Shown one piece after another: positions 24,537 through 34,792 of a stretch of DNA of 64,000 nucleotides. A model generated the notes under the pieces. That model did not search any database. It was not told the DNA's origin and saw nothing but the letters and a program-made list of their open reading frames with translations. The stretch comes from Porcincola sp945869225 (lineage in GTDB: Bacteria; Bacillota; Clostridia; Lachnospirales; Lachnospiraceae): assembly GCF_052118625.1 (NCBI RefSeq), contig NZ_JBQKGW010000007.1, positions 79,051 to 143,050 on the forward strand, in the 5' to 3' direction. Made by a program: the position numbers and the translations under genes. Numbering within the stretch: position 1 is the first letter of the stretch; every line of letters begins with the position of its first letter.

Positions 24537-26078
24537 ATGGCAGTCAAGTTATTTGCGTCGATTCTCATCGGATCGACAGAAACGGAAATGAAGCTTTTCC
24601 AGCTTTCGCCACGGAGAGGGATGGCACAGCTGTCCTGCCAGAGCAGGCGGATTGACCTGGGTTCGGATGCCTATGCACGCGGAACGCTTTCCACGCAGAA
24701 GGTAGAGTTTCTGGTCCGCACGCTGAAGGCATTTAAAAAGACGATGGACGGCTACCATGTGGACAGCTACCGGATGGTGGCGACATCGGCGATCCGTGAG
24801 CTGAAGACGGCGCTCATCACGAAGGACTACATCGAGAAGCAGACGGGGCTGAAACTGACGATCTTATCCAATTCCGAGCAGCGGTTTCTCGACTACAAGT
24901 CTATCGCGCTTGACACGGACTCCTTCGAGGAAATTATTCAGACGGGGACGGCGATTGTAGACATCGGCGGCAACTCCCTCCAGATTTCAGTCTTCGACCA
25001 CGATAAGCTGATCACGACCCAGAACATCAAGGTTGGAAAGGTTTCGACCAGGGAACAGTTCTATCCGCTTGCTCAGAGCAATGCGCACTATGAACGGCTG
25101 GTGATGGAGCTGATGCAGCATGAGCTGGACGGATTCGGGAAGCTTTACCAGAAGGATCGGCAGATCACGACGCTGATCGCAACGAACCGGGAGCTGCAGG
25201 AGATTTTCCGCCCGGTTGCCGAAAAACAGAAAAGCTCCGTGATTTCCAGGGAAACCTTCATGGAACTGTATCAGAAGGTTGTCGGACTGAACGCAGATGA
25301 GATTGTGGCGCGGATCGGTGTTTCGATGGAGACGGCCATCTATGCCACGACCTCCCTTGTCATCTGCCGCGCACTGCTCGATCGCTTCGATTCCAAATCT
25401 GTCTGGCTGCCGTACGTCTCGATCGGGGATGGTCTGGCGTACGATTTTGCCGCGGAAAACGGAGTGCTGAAGGCCCCGCATTCATTTGACGAGGATATCA
25501 TCGCTGCGTCGCGGTCGATCGCCAAACGGTACAAGTCGAACTCTGACCATATCCGGGTTGTCGAGAGCCTGAGTCTGAAGCTCTTCGATCAGACCAGGCG
25601 GGTCCATGGGCTGGGAAAACGGGAACGGCTGCTTCTGCAGATCTCCGCGATTCTGCACAACTGCGGCAAGTACATTTCGCTGACGGACGTGTCAGACTGC
25701 GCCTACAACATCATCATGGCGACGGAGATTATCGGACTGTCCCATGCAGAGCGTCAGATTGTCGCCAATGTCGTGAAGTTCAACACAGCTCCGTTTGAGT
25801 ACTACGACGAGCTGGTGCAGGATTCCTCTGTCAGCGTAGAGGAGTATCTGGTCATCGCAAAGCTGACGGCGATTTTGAGAACCGCAAATTCTCTCGACCG
25901 CAGCCACAGGCAGCGCATTCAGGACATCAAGGTCTCGATCCGGAACGGCAGCCTGGTCATCACGGCGCTGACGGATGAGGATCTGACACTGGAGCAGGGG
26001 ACACTGGCGATGGAGGATTCCCTGTTTGAGGAAGTGTTCAACTTACGGACGGTGCTCCGCCAGAAGAGGAGGGTGTGA
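24537..26078 (+). CDS. ppx: Exopolyphosphatase / guanosine pentaphosphate phosphatase family
   Basis: Ppx/GppA-type phosphatase, 513 residues from the ATG at 24537, where family similarity (KLFASILIGSTETEMKLFQL) begins. An in-frame upstream start at 24444 adds poorly conserved residues. The actin-like ATPase fold shows VDIGGNSLQISVFD. A C-terminal HD-like domain contains LHNCGKYISL and SHAERQIVANVVKFN. ppk starts one base after its stop, so synthesis and breakdown of polyphosphate are encoded together. Whether it hydrolyses polyphosphate or pppGpp cannot be told by eye. Confidence 0.9.
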   Translation: MAVKLFASILIGSTETEMKLFQLSPRRGMAQLSCQSRRIDLGSDAYARGTLSTQKVEFLVRTLKAFKKTMDGYHVDSYRMVATSAIRELKTALITKDYIEKQTGLKLTILSNSEQRFLDYKSIALDTDSFEEIIQTGTAIVDIGGNSLQISVFDHDKLITTQNIKVGKVSTREQFYPLAQSNAHYERLVMELMQHELDGFGKLYQKDRQITTLIATNRELQEIFRPVAEKQKSSVISRETFMELYQKVVGLNADEIVARIGVSMETAIYATTSLVICRALLDRFDSKSVWLPYVSIGDGLAYDFAAENGVLKAPHSFDEDIIAASRSIAKRYKSNSDHIRVVESLSLKLFDQTRRVHGLGKRERLLLQISAILHNCGKYISLTDVSDCAYNIIMATEIIGLSHAERQIVANVVKFNTAPFEYYDELVQDSSVSVEEYLVIAKLTAILRTANSLDRSHRQRIQDIKVSIRNGSLVITALTDEDLTLEQGTLAMEDSLFEEVFNLRTVLRQKRRV

Positions 26079-26079
26079 A

Positions 26080-28374
26080 ATGGTCAGAAATGAGGCACAG
26101 GCTGCGGCTGGAACGGCGAAAGCGGTTGATTTTACGAACCCGGCCTATTATACGAACAGGGAGCTTTCCTGGCTGGACTTCAACTACAGAATTCTCGATG
26201 AGGCAAGGGACAAGGAAAACCCGCTGTTTGAGCGGCTGAAGTTTCTCTCCATTACAGCTTCCAATCTGGATGAATTTTTCATGGTCCGGGTGGCCTCGCT
26301 CAAGGACATGTCGGAGGGCGGCTATTCGGGACATGACATTGCCGGGATGACGGCGGATCAGCAGCTCTCAGCGGTACAGAAAAAGTGCCATGAGTTCATG
26401 GAAAGGCAGTACTCAACGCTGATGCGCAGCCTGGTTCCGTCACTTCGGTCAAACAACATGGAAGTCCTTTTCGACCACGAGAGCCTGACAAAGCAGCAGG
26501 CGGACTACTGCGACCGTTATTTTGACGAGGTGATCTTCCCGGTCCTGACACCGATGGCGATGGACTCCTCGAGGCCGTTCCCGCTCGTGCGCAACAAGAC
26601 ACTGAACATCGGTGCCCTGATTTCCCGAAAGCCCGAGGCAGCGCCGGAGGGCTCCATCGAGGCGATGGTACAGGAGAACCTGACCAGAACCGGGGAGCGG
26701 GTCGCCCGGAAGGCAGCCAAGGACAACGGAAAGGACAGCAAGGATGGGAAGGAGATTGATCTCAAGGACGGGACAATGTTCGCAACCGTTCAGGTTCCGT
26801 CCGTGCTCCCGAGGGTGATCGAGATCCCCTGCACGATGGAAGGCACAAGAACCGGGATCCTGCTCGAGGAGATCATCGAGCGGAACATGGGAAAGCTGTT
26901 TTCCGGCTATCATGTTGTCTGTGCGAACGCGTACCGGATCACGAGAAATGCAGATATGACACTGGACGAGGACGATGCGGACGATCTGCTCGATGAGATC
27001 CAGAAAAAGCTCCGGAAGCGTCAGTGGGGCGAAGTCATCCGATTCGAGTATGAGGACGGGATGGACAAAAAGCTGTTCAAGATTCTGAAGAGGGAATTCG
27101 GGGTTGGAACGGATGCCATCTACAAGATCAGCGGACCGCTGGATCTGACCTTTCTGATGAAGCTGTACGGGATGAAGGGCTTTGAAAACCTGAAGGAAAA
27201 GCCGTACGTCCCGCAGCCGGTCCCGGCGCTCATGAACCTGCCGGAGGGGACGAACCTGTTCGATGCAATCCGGGAGAAGGATATTTTTCTGTCGCATCCG
27301 TACGAAACCTTTGATCCGGTCGTGAATTTCATCAGCAGTGCGGCCGACGATCCGGACGTCCTGGCGATCAAGATGACACTCTACCGCGTGAGCGGCCATT
27401 CGCCGATTGTAGCGGCGCTGGCAAGAGCTGCCGAGAATGGCAAGCAGGTGACAGCGCTGGTTGAGCTGAAGGCGCGTTTTGACGAGGAGAACAACATTCA
27501 GTGGGCGGAAATGCTCGAGAAAGCGGGCTGCCATGTTATATACGGACTGGTCGGCCTGAAGACCCACAGCAAGATCGCTCTGGTTGTCCGGAAGGAGGAG
27601 GATGGAATCCGCCGGTATGTCCATCTGGCGACCGGAAACTATAATGACTCAACCGCCAAGCTCTACACAGACTGCGGGATCATGACAGCCAGTCCGGCCT
27701 ACGGGGAGGATGCGACGGCCGTTTTCAACATGCTGTCCGGATACAGCGAGCCGAAGCACTGGAACCGGCTTTCCCTGGCGCCGATCTGGCTCAGGTCTAA
27801 GCTGAATGCACTGATTGACCGGGAGATTCTCCACGCAAAGGCACATGAGAACGCACACATCATCGCGAAGATGAATGCGCTCTGCGACCCGGGGATCATC
27901 GCGAAGCTGTATGAGGCGAGTGCTGCCGGCGTGAAGATCGAGCTGATCGTGCGCGGGATCTGCTGCCTGAAGGTCGGCATTCCAGGAATATCGGAGAATA
28001 TCACGGTCCGTTCGATTGTCGGACGCTTTCTGGAGCATGCCCGCATTTTCTGGTTTGCGAACGGGGAACATCAGGAGATCTATATGGCTTCAGCAGACTG
28101 GATGCCGAGAAACCTGAACCGGAGAGTCGAGATCATGTTCCCGCTCGAGGACGCAGACAGTGCAAGAGCGGCCAAACACATCCTGGATGTGCAGCTGGCG
28201 GATACGATGAAGGCACATGTGCTGAGGCCGGACAATACCTACGAGAAGGTTGACAGAAGGGGGAAGGTGCTCATCGGCGCGCAGGCGACGCTGATGAAGG
28301 AAGCCATCGAGGCAGCGGCAGACCCTCATGACCCGATGGCATCGAGAACCTTCACGCCTGCGGCGGCAGACTGA
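26080..28374 (+). CDS. ppk: Polyphosphate kinase 1
   Basis: PPK1 makes polyphosphate from ATP. It has 764 residues from the ATG at 26080, which follows GAGGAGGG; a longer start at 26026 would overlap ppx by 53 bases. The N-terminal block NRELSWLDFNYRILDEA and the phospholipase-D-like catalytic half are complete, with the phosphorylated histidine at H496 in GLKTHSK and the second histidine in FLEHARIFWF. A lysine/aspartate-rich insertion lies at about residues 208-228. Coupled to ppx immediately upstream. Confidence 0.96.
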   Translation: MVRNEAQAAAGTAKAVDFTNPAYYTNRELSWLDFNYRILDEARDKENPLFERLKFLSITASNLDEFFMVRVASLKDMSEGGYSGHDIAGMTADQQLSAVQKKCHEFMERQYSTLMRSLVPSLRSNNMEVLFDHESLTKQQADYCDRYFDEVIFPVLTPMAMDSSRPFPLVRNKTLNIGALISRKPEAAPEGSIEAMVQENLTRTGERVARKAAKDNGKDSKDGKEIDLKDGTMFATVQVPSVLPRVIEIPCTMEGTRTGILLEEIIERNMGKLFSGYHVVCANAYRITRNADMTLDEDDADDLLDEIQKKLRKRQWGEVIRFEYEDGMDKKLFKILKREFGVGTDAIYKISGPLDLTFLMKLYGMKGFENLKEKPYVPQPVPALMNLPEGTNLFDAIREKDIFLSHPYETFDPVVNFISSAADDPDVLAIKMTLYRVSGHSPIVAALARAAENGKQVTALVELKARFDEENNIQWAEMLEKAGCHVIYGLVGLKTHSKIALVVRKEEDGIRRYVHLATGNYNDSTAKLYTDCGIMTASPAYGEDATAVFNMLSGYSEPKHWNRLSLAPIWLRSKLNALIDREILHAKAHENAHIIAKMNALCDPGIIAKLYEASAAGVKIELIVRGICCLKVGIPGISENITVRSIVGRFLEHARIFWFANGEHQEIYMASADWMPRNLNRRVEIMFPLEDADSARAAKHILDVQLADTMKAHVLRPDNTYEKVDRRGKVLIGAQATLMKEAIEAAADPHDPMASRTFTPAAAD

Positions 28375-28413
28375 CAGACAGAAGATCCGGGACAGAGGTC
28401 AGGAGGGGAAAAG

Positions 28414-29472
28414 ATGACAACAAGAGAACATACAAGGACAGTGAGAATTGGAGACCGCGTCATTGGCGGAGGGAATCCGATTCTGATCCAGTCCATGACG
28501 AATACGAGAACGGAAGATGTAGACGCAACCGTCGCGCAGATCCACCGGCTGGAGGAAGCCGGCTGCGAGCTGATCCGCTGTACCGTTCCGACGATGGAGG
28601 CAGCGAAGGCACTGGCGGAGATCAAACGGCAGATTTCGATTCCGCTGATCGCAGACATTCATTTTGATTACAGGCTGGCGATCGCGGCGATTGAAAACGG
28701 AGCAGACAAGATCCGTATCAATCCCGGCAACATCGGCTCGCAGGAGCGGGTACTGGCCGTCGTCGACGCGGCAAGAGAGCGGGATGTGCCGATTCGTGTC
28801 GGGGTCAACTCCGGCTCGCTGGAGAAAGAGATCATCGAAAAGTACGGTGGGGTGACGGCAGACGGACTTGTCGAAAGTGCGCTGGACAAGGTACACTGGA
28901 TTGAATCGATGGACTACAGCAACCTGGTTGTCTCGATCAAGTCCTCGAATGTCCTGATGTGTGCGGAGGCCTATGAGAAATTTGCGCAGCAGTCGGATTA
29001 TCCGCTTCATGTCGGTATCACAGAGGCCGGGACGGTTATATCCGGAAATATCAAGTCGGCGGTCGGGCTGGCGCTGATTCTTTCGAAGGGAATCGGGGAT
29101 ACCATCCGTGTGTCGCTCTCAGGAGATCCGGTCGAGGAGATCCGGAGTGCGAAGCTGATCCTTCGGACGCTGGGGCTGAGAGAAGGCGGAATCGAAGTGG
29201 TATCCTGCCCGACCTGCGGACGGACGCAGATCGATCTGATTTCCCTTGCAAACCAGGTCGAACAGCTTGTGCAGTGCTATCCGCTGAACATCAAGGTGGC
29301 TGTCATGGGATGCATCGTGAACGGCCCCGGCGAAGGCCGCGAGGCGGATCTTGGTATTGCCGGCGGAAAGGGTGAGGGCCTGCTGATGAAACACGGAGAG
29401 ATCATCCGGAAGATTCCGGAATCGGAGTTTCTGCCTGCCCTCAAGTGGGAGCTTGACCACTGGGAGGGCTGA
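28414..29472 (+). CDS. ispG: 4-hydroxy-3-methylbut-2-enyl diphosphate synthase
   Basis: Iron-sulphur enzyme of the MEP pathway, 352 residues. The TIM-barrel start has TRTVRIGDRVIGGGNPILIQSMTN-type sequence. The cluster cysteines sit in SCPTCGRTQ and MGCIVNGPGE. AGGAGG precedes the ATG. In many Clostridia it lies in the order dxr-rseP-ispG-polC; here ppx-ppk stands upstream instead while polC remains downstream, so dxr and rseP must be elsewhere. Confidence 0.97.
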   Translation: MTTREHTRTVRIGDRVIGGGNPILIQSMTNTRTEDVDATVAQIHRLEEAGCELIRCTVPTMEAAKALAEIKRQISIPLIADIHFDYRLAIAAIENGADKIRINPGNIGSQERVLAVVDAARERDVPIRVGVNSGSLEKEIIEKYGGVTADGLVESALDKVHWIESMDYSNLVVSIKSSNVLMCAEAYEKFAQQSDYPLHVGITEAGTVISGNIKSAVGLALILSKGIGDTIRVSLSGDPVEEIRSAKLILRTLGLREGGIEVVSCPTCGRTQIDLISLANQVEQLVQCYPLNIKVAVMGCIVNGPGEGREADLGIAGGKGEGLLMKHGEIIRKIPESEFLPALKWELDHWEG

Positions 29473-29574
29473 AGGCGAAAGATACAGTTTTCCTGCCCTT
29501 TGCGGAAGCGGGAGCCGGCCTGGTGGGAAGGATGAAACAGGAGCAGGAAAACTGGGATAAAGGAGATACAAGGG

Positions 29575-32500
29575 TTGACGAAGTCGTTTGAAGATACATT
29601 TCCGGGCGTCTGCGCAGGAGATGAGGAACTGTCGGAACTGTACCCGCACCTGAATGTGACAAGGGTCACGGTCAATGCGCAGCACACCATGCTGAAGGTC
29701 TATGTCGAAGCGGACCGTCTGATTGACAAGAAGGATATCCGCCGGATTGAAAAGCGCATCGACGAGGAGGTCTGTTCCGGCAGCGGGATGGAGACGAAGA
29801 TCATCGAAAAATTCCGTCTGTCGCAGCAGTACAATGCCCGGAACCTGATGAAGGCCTACCGGGCATCGGTTCTCTATGAGCTGGATCAGTACGACAAGTG
29901 CCTGGGCAATCTCTTCCGGCATGCAGACGTCACCTTCGGGGAGGATGGACTGTGCCATCTGGTACTTGAGGACACAATCGTCGCCCGCCGTTATGAGGAG
30001 CAGCTTTGCTCGATCCTTGAGAAAATTTTCACAGATCGCTGCGGCGTGGATTTCCGGATGACAGTCGGGTATAAGGAAGCCAGCACCGCTCAGAAGACCC
30101 GTCAGTTCCGGGCAATCCAGACGATGCAGAAGGCGGAGGAGACGCTGCGCGAAGCAGGTCTGCTCCAGAAGATGCAGGGCGCAGGGCCTGGCGCGGCTCC
30201 GGGGGACGGAGAAGATGCAGCGGCCGGATACGGCGAGCCTGCGCCGGCAGGAGAAAGCGGCGCAGCGGGCGGCAGAACGGCCCAGGCAGCTTCAGGCATC
30301 AGAGCGGGCGGGCTTTCCGGAAAGGGCAGCCAGGGTGTCAGAGGCCGCAGAGGAAGAGGCACCTTTGGCCTGCGGGGCGACTCGGAGCGGAATGAGTCGC
30401 TTGTCAGAAGCAGCAACCCGGATGTGCTGTACGGCCGGGATTTTGAAGACCTGCCGATTGAGATGAAGTCGATTCTCGGAGAGATGGGGGATGTGACGAT
30501 CCGCGGCCAGGTTTCAGAGATCGAGACACGGGATATCCATACAAAGCGCGGGAGCGATCTGACCATCCTGATCATTACGCTGACGGATTTCACCGATACG
30601 ATGCGGATCAAGATGTTTCTCGACACCCAGAAAGCACCGCAGCTGACGGATCAGCTGAAAACAGGAATGTTCATCAAGGTCAGAGGTGTCACGACGATCG
30701 ATAAGTTCGATTCGGATCTGACCATCGGAAACATCTATGGCATCATGAAGATTGCGGACTTCCGTCAGAAGAGGAGCGATACCTGGCCGAGGAAGAGAGT
30801 CGAGCTTCATTGCCACACCAAGATGAGCGCGATGGATGCCGTGTCGGAGCCGGGAGATCTGGTGAAGGCAGCAGCTTCCTGGGGGCACAAGGCGATCGCG
30901 ATCACGGATCATGGGGTTGTGCAGGGGCTTCCGGACGCATACAAGGCGATTCCGGAGGATTCTGATTTCAAGGTCATCTACGGGTGCGAGGGCTACCTGG
31001 TGAATGACCTGGTGGAGACGGCTGTCAACTCGAGGGGCCAGTCCCTGGAGGGAGATTTTGTGGTTTTCGATCTTGAGACAACCGGATTTTCTCCTGTCGA
31101 GAACCGGATTATCGAGATTGGCGCGGTCAAGGTCAGCGGCGGAAAGATCGTGGACCGCTTCTCCGAGTTTGTGAACCCGCAGGTCCCGATTCCGCTGCGG
31201 ATCGAGAATCTGACCTCGATCAACGACGCGATGGTTGCGGATGCACCCACAATCGAAGAGATCCTGCCCCGGTTTCTCGCATTTTCGAAGGACTGTGTGC
31301 TGGTCGCACACAATTCCGCCTTCGACGTCAGTTTCATTGAGGAGAACTGCAGGCGTCTGGGATATGATCATGATTTTACATCCGTGGATACTGTGTCGCT
31401 GGCGCGCGTTCTGCTTCCGAATCTCGGGAAATACAAGCTCGACACGGTTGCGAAGGCACTGAACATCGATCTCGGACACCATCACCGGGCAGTCGACGAC
31501 GCGGAGTGCACGGCGCACATCTTCGTGAAGTTTGTCAGCATGCTCGAGGATCTGGATCTTCATAACCTTGATGAGGTCAATGAGCACTGCAGGGCGGACG
31601 AGCACAAGATCCGGAAGATGCCGACCTACCATGTCATCCTTCTGGCGAAGAATGAGACAGGCCGTGTCAACCTGTATCGCTGTGTGTCGGAATCCCATCT
31701 GAAGTATGTCTCGAACGGGAAGCCGCACCTGCCGAAGAGTTTTCTTGAGGCGCACAGGGACGGACTGATCATCGGGTCTGCCTGTGAGGCCGGCGAACTG
31801 TTCCAGGCAATCGAGCGCGGCGCCTCGGAGGAGGAACTGAAGCGGATTGTAGATTTCTATGATTATCTGGAGATCCAGCCGATCGGCAACAACATGTTTC
31901 TGACCGTTCCGAAATATGACAAGAATGGAAATCTCAGAAATGAGCCGAAGACCGTCGAGGATCTGAAAAACTACAACCGACGGATTGTCGCGCTCGGAGA
32001 GCAGTACGGCAAGCCTGTGTGTGCGACCTGCGACGTTCATTTTCTGAATCCGGAGGATGAGATCTACAGGCGGATTCTGCAGTATGTGAATTTTCAGGAT
32101 CCGGAGGCGGACAATCAGCCGCCTCTGTATCTGCGCACGACGGAGGAGATGCTGAAGGAGTTCGAGTATCTGGGGGAGGAGAAGGCGAACGAGGTTGTTA
32201 TCACAAATACCAACCGGATCGCTGACATGGTGGAAAAGTTCTCGCCGGTCCGCCCGGACAAGTGTCCGCCTGTCATCCCGCACTCTGATGAAATGCTGAC
32301 GAAGATCTGCTATGACAGGGCACATGAGATCTACGGCGATGACCTTCCGCAGGTAGTGGAGGACCGCCTGAAGAAGGAGCTGCATTCCATCATATCGAAT
32401 GGATTTGCCGTCATGTACATCATTGCCCAGAAGCTGGTATGGAAGTCCGTGGCAGACGGGTATCTGGTCGGGTCGAGAGGCTCTGTCGGGTCGTCCTTTG

Positions 32501-34173
32501 TCGCAAACATGGCCGGCATCACGGAGGTCAACTCCCTGCATCCGCATTACCTCTGCCCGAAATGCCACTACGTGGACTTTGATTCTCCTGAGGTTCGAAA
32601 GTACGATGGCATGGCCGGCTGCGACATGCCGGATAAAAACTGTCCGAAGTGCGGAACGAAGCTTCAGAAGCTTGGCTTTGACATTCCGTTTGAGACCTTC
32701 CTCGGCTTCAAGGGAAACAAGGAGCCGGATATCGACCTGAACTTCTCCGGAGAGTATCAGTCAAAGGCGCACCACTACACGGAAGTCATCTTCGGCGCGG
32801 GTCAGACGTTCCGGGCCGGAACGGTGACGGGTGTGGCGGACAAGAATGCGTACGGTTATGTGCTCCGGTATTTTGAGGACCACGGGGAGAAAAAGCGGCC
32901 GGCGGAGATCAAGCGTCTGGCAGACGGCTGTGTCGGTGTCCGGAAGTCGACCGGGCAGCACCCGGGCGGCATCATCGTTCTGCCATACGGGGAGGAGATC
33001 AACACATTTACGCCGGTCCAGCATCCGCCCAAGGATGAGAACACGATCACGACGCACTTTGATTACCATAAGATTGACCACAACCTCCTGAAGCTGGATA
33101 TTCTCGGACATGATGATCCGACTATGATCCGCATGCTGGAGGATCTGACCGGGCTCCATGCGACAGACGTTCCGCTGGACGACAGAAAAGTCATGAGCCT
33201 GTTCCAGAATACCAGTGCGCTCGGAATCACACCGGATGACATCGGCGGCTGCCCGCTGGGTTCGCTTGGCATTCCGGAGTTCGGGACAGACTTTGCCATC
33301 CAGATGCTTGTTGATACAAAACCGAAGTATTTCTCGGATCTGGTCAGAATCGCCGGTCTGGCGCACGGGACGGACGTCTGGCTGGGGAATGCGCAGGATC
33401 TGATCATGAACGGCATCTGCACCATTTCCACGGCGATCTGCTGCCGCGACGATATCATGATCTATCTGATCTCGAAGGGGCTTGATCCGGAGCTTTCCTT
33501 CACGATCATGGAGAAGGTCCGCAAGGGCAAAGGCCTCCGGCCAGAGTGGGAGGAGGAGATGAAGAAGCATGGGGTGCCGGACTGGTACATCGGCTCCTGC
33601 AAAAAGATCAAGTACATGTTCCCGAAGGCGCATGCGGCGGCGTATGTCATGATGGCCTGGCGGATCGCATGGTTCAAGATCTATCAGCCGCTCGCCTACT
33701 ATGCGGCCTTCTTCTCGATCCGTTCGCCCGGCTTCGACTACGAGCTTATGTGCGAGGGCCCGGAGGTGCTGGCACGGCATATGAAGGAGATTGAAGCCAA
33801 GGATAAGAATGAGCAGCAGCAGAAGGAGCAGGAGCAGTACAAGGCGATGAAGGTCGTCCGGGAGATGTATGCACGCGGCTATGAGTTTGCGAAGATCGAC
33901 GTCTTCAAGTGCAGGGCAACGAAGTTCTGCATTGTGGACGGGAAGCTGATGCCGTCGCTTAATAAGATCGACGGACTCGGGGATAATGTCGCGGCGCAGA
34001 TCGTGGATGCCTGCAAGGACGGGCCGTTTTTATCGCTGGATAACTTCAGGGAACGGACGAAATGCCCGAAGGGCATCGCGGACAAGCTGGTGCAGCTCGG
34101 CATCCTGTCGGGCCTTCCGGAATCGAATCAGCTGTCGATCTTTGACATGATGCCGACCGGAACGGAAGGGTGA
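29575..34173 (+). CDS. polC: DNA polymerase III alpha subunit, Gram-positive PolC type
   Basis: Replicative polymerase with built-in proofreading, 1532 residues, against roughly 1440 in Bacillus. Order: N-terminal domain; a Gly/Ala-rich linker at about 200-285; OB-fold from about 305; PHP domain from about 408 (HCHTKMSAMD); DnaQ-type exonuclease with D499 and E501 in FDLETTG; zinc ribbon CPKC...CPKC near 995-1025; polymerase palm with D1052 and D1054 (DIDLNFSG). The TTG at 29575 is chosen because AAGGAGA stands about 9 bases upstream and the next Met is some 38 codons in. It overlaps or abuts aroK. Confidence 0.97.
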   Translation: MTKSFEDTFPGVCAGDEELSELYPHLNVTRVTVNAQHTMLKVYVEADRLIDKKDIRRIEKRIDEEVCSGSGMETKIIEKFRLSQQYNARNLMKAYRASVLYELDQYDKCLGNLFRHADVTFGEDGLCHLVLEDTIVARRYEEQLCSILEKIFTDRCGVDFRMTVGYKEASTAQKTRQFRAIQTMQKAEETLREAGLLQKMQGAGPGAAPGDGEDAAAGYGEPAPAGESGAAGGRTAQAASGIRAGGLSGKGSQGVRGRRGRGTFGLRGDSERNESLVRSSNPDVLYGRDFEDLPIEMKSILGEMGDVTIRGQVSEIETRDIHTKRGSDLTILIITLTDFTDTMRIKMFLDTQKAPQLTDQLKTGMFIKVRGVTTIDKFDSDLTIGNIYGIMKIADFRQKRSDTWPRKRVELHCHTKMSAMDAVSEPGDLVKAAASWGHKAIAITDHGVVQGLPDAYKAIPEDSDFKVIYGCEGYLVNDLVETAVNSRGQSLEGDFVVFDLETTGFSPVENRIIEIGAVKVSGGKIVDRFSEFVNPQVPIPLRIENLTSINDAMVADAPTIEEILPRFLAFSKDCVLVAHNSAFDVSFIEENCRRLGYDHDFTSVDTVSLARVLLPNLGKYKLDTVAKALNIDLGHHHRAVDDAECTAHIFVKFVSMLEDLDLHNLDEVNEHCRADEHKIRKMPTYHVILLAKNETGRVNLYRCVSESHLKYVSNGKPHLPKSFLEAHRDGLIIGSACEAGELFQAIERGASEEELKRIVDFYDYLEIQPIGNNMFLTVPKYDKNGNLRNEPKTVEDLKNYNRRIVALGEQYGKPVCATCDVHFLNPEDEIYRRILQYVNFQDPEADNQPPLYLRTTEEMLKEFEYLGEEKANEVVITNTNRIADMVEKFSPVRPDKCPPVIPHSDEMLTKICYDRAHEIYGDDLPQVVEDRLKKELHSIISNGFAVMYIIAQKLVWKSVADGYLVGSRGSVGSSFVANMAGITEVNSLHPHYLCPKCHYVDFDSPEVRKYDGMAGCDMPDKNCPKCGTKLQKLGFDIPFETFLGFKGNKEPDIDLNFSGEYQSKAHHYTEVIFGAGQTFRAGTVTGVADKNAYGYVLRYFEDHGEKKRPAEIKRLADGCVGVRKSTGQHPGGIIVLPYGEEINTFTPVQHPPKDENTITTHFDYHKIDHNLLKLDILGHDDPTMIRMLEDLTGLHATDVPLDDRKVMSLFQNTSALGITPDDIGGCPLGSLGIPEFGTDFAIQMLVDTKPKYFSDLVRIAGLAHGTDVWLGNAQDLIMNGICTISTAICCRDDIMIYLISKGLDPELSFTIMEKVRKGKGLRPEWEEEMKKHGVPDWYIGSCKKIKYMFPKAHAAAYVMMAWRIAWFKIYQPLAYYAAFFSIRSPGFDYELMCEGPEVLARHMKEIEAKDKNEQQQKEQEQYKAMKVVREMYARGYEFAKIDVFKCRATKFCIVDGKLMPSLNKIDGLGDNVAAQIVDACKDGPFLSLDNFRERTKCPKGIADKLVQLGILSGLPESNQLSIFDMMPTGTEG

Positions 34174-34202
34174 CGGGCGGCCTGACAAGAATGGAGAATC
34201 GT

Positions 34203-34730
34203 ATGCAGAAGACGGATGAAAATGTCATCCTGATCGGGTTCATGGGAAGCGGAAAGTCGAGTGTGGGCAAAAAGCTTGCCGGCCTGCTTGCAGTGCCCTG
34301 CCTGGATACCGATGCACTGATTGAGGAGCAGGAAAAGATGACGATCCGGGAGATTTTTGCTCAGAGGGGGCAGGAGTATTTCCGGGATGCGGAAACCAGA
34401 GCGGTCCGCGGTCTGACGGACAGAGCGGGACGATATGTCCTCTCTGCCGGGGGAGGCCTTCCGCTGAGAGCCGAAAACCGGGAGATTCTGAAAAAACTCG
34501 GAACGGTGATCTATCTCAAGGCCAGTGTTCAGACACTGGCTGAAAGGCTGGCAAGGGATACCACACGGCCTCTTCTGCAGGGAGAAGAGCCTCTGGAAGA
34601 AAAAATAACCCGGATTCTGAGTGAGCGCGAGGCCCTCTATGAGGAGGCCTGCAGCCACGTGGTCCTGTCGGACAGAAAGAGTGTCCGGGAAGTCGCACAG
34701 GAGATCAGACGATTGATTGAAACATTGTAA
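34203..34730 (+). CDS. aroK: Shikimate kinase
   Basis: Phosphorylates shikimate in aromatic amino acid synthesis. 175 residues from the ATG at 34203, chosen for the GGAG 6 bases upstream and because conserved sequence starts right after it (VILIGFMGSGKSSVGK). A GTG at 34170 overlaps the polC stop and an ATG at 34191 is also possible. The P-loop GFMGSGKS, DTDALIEE, the arginine in RDAETRAVRGL and SAGGGLPL are all present. It ends at a strong terminator. Confidence 0.93.
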   Translation: MQKTDENVILIGFMGSGKSSVGKKLAGLLAVPCLDTDALIEEQEKMTIREIFAQRGQEYFRDAETRAVRGLTDRAGRYVLSAGGGLPLRAENREILKKLGTVIYLKASVQTLAERLARDTTRPLLQGEEPLEEKITRILSEREALYEEACSHVVLSDRKSVREVAQEIRRLIETL

Positions 34731-34762
34731 AAAGACCTGCAGCGTTTCAGCTGCAGGTCTTT
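34731..34762. terminator. Bidirectional terminator between aroK and the GH94 gene
   Basis: Perfect 12-base inverted repeat AAAGACCTGCAG (34731-34742), complement at 34751-34762, with an 8-base loop. The stem ends in AAA and TTT, so it can serve both converging transcripts. Confidence 0.85.
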
Positions 34763-34792
34763 CCATAGAGGAACTTGTCTTCCTGGTCAGCC

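Noticed and set aside
30514..32568. 684-codon open frame antisense to polC
   Set aside because: It mirrors the codon pattern of polC on the other strand, has no fitting ribosome binding site and reads as Arg/Leu/Asp/His-rich low-similarity sequence, as usual for antisense frames in GC-rich genes.
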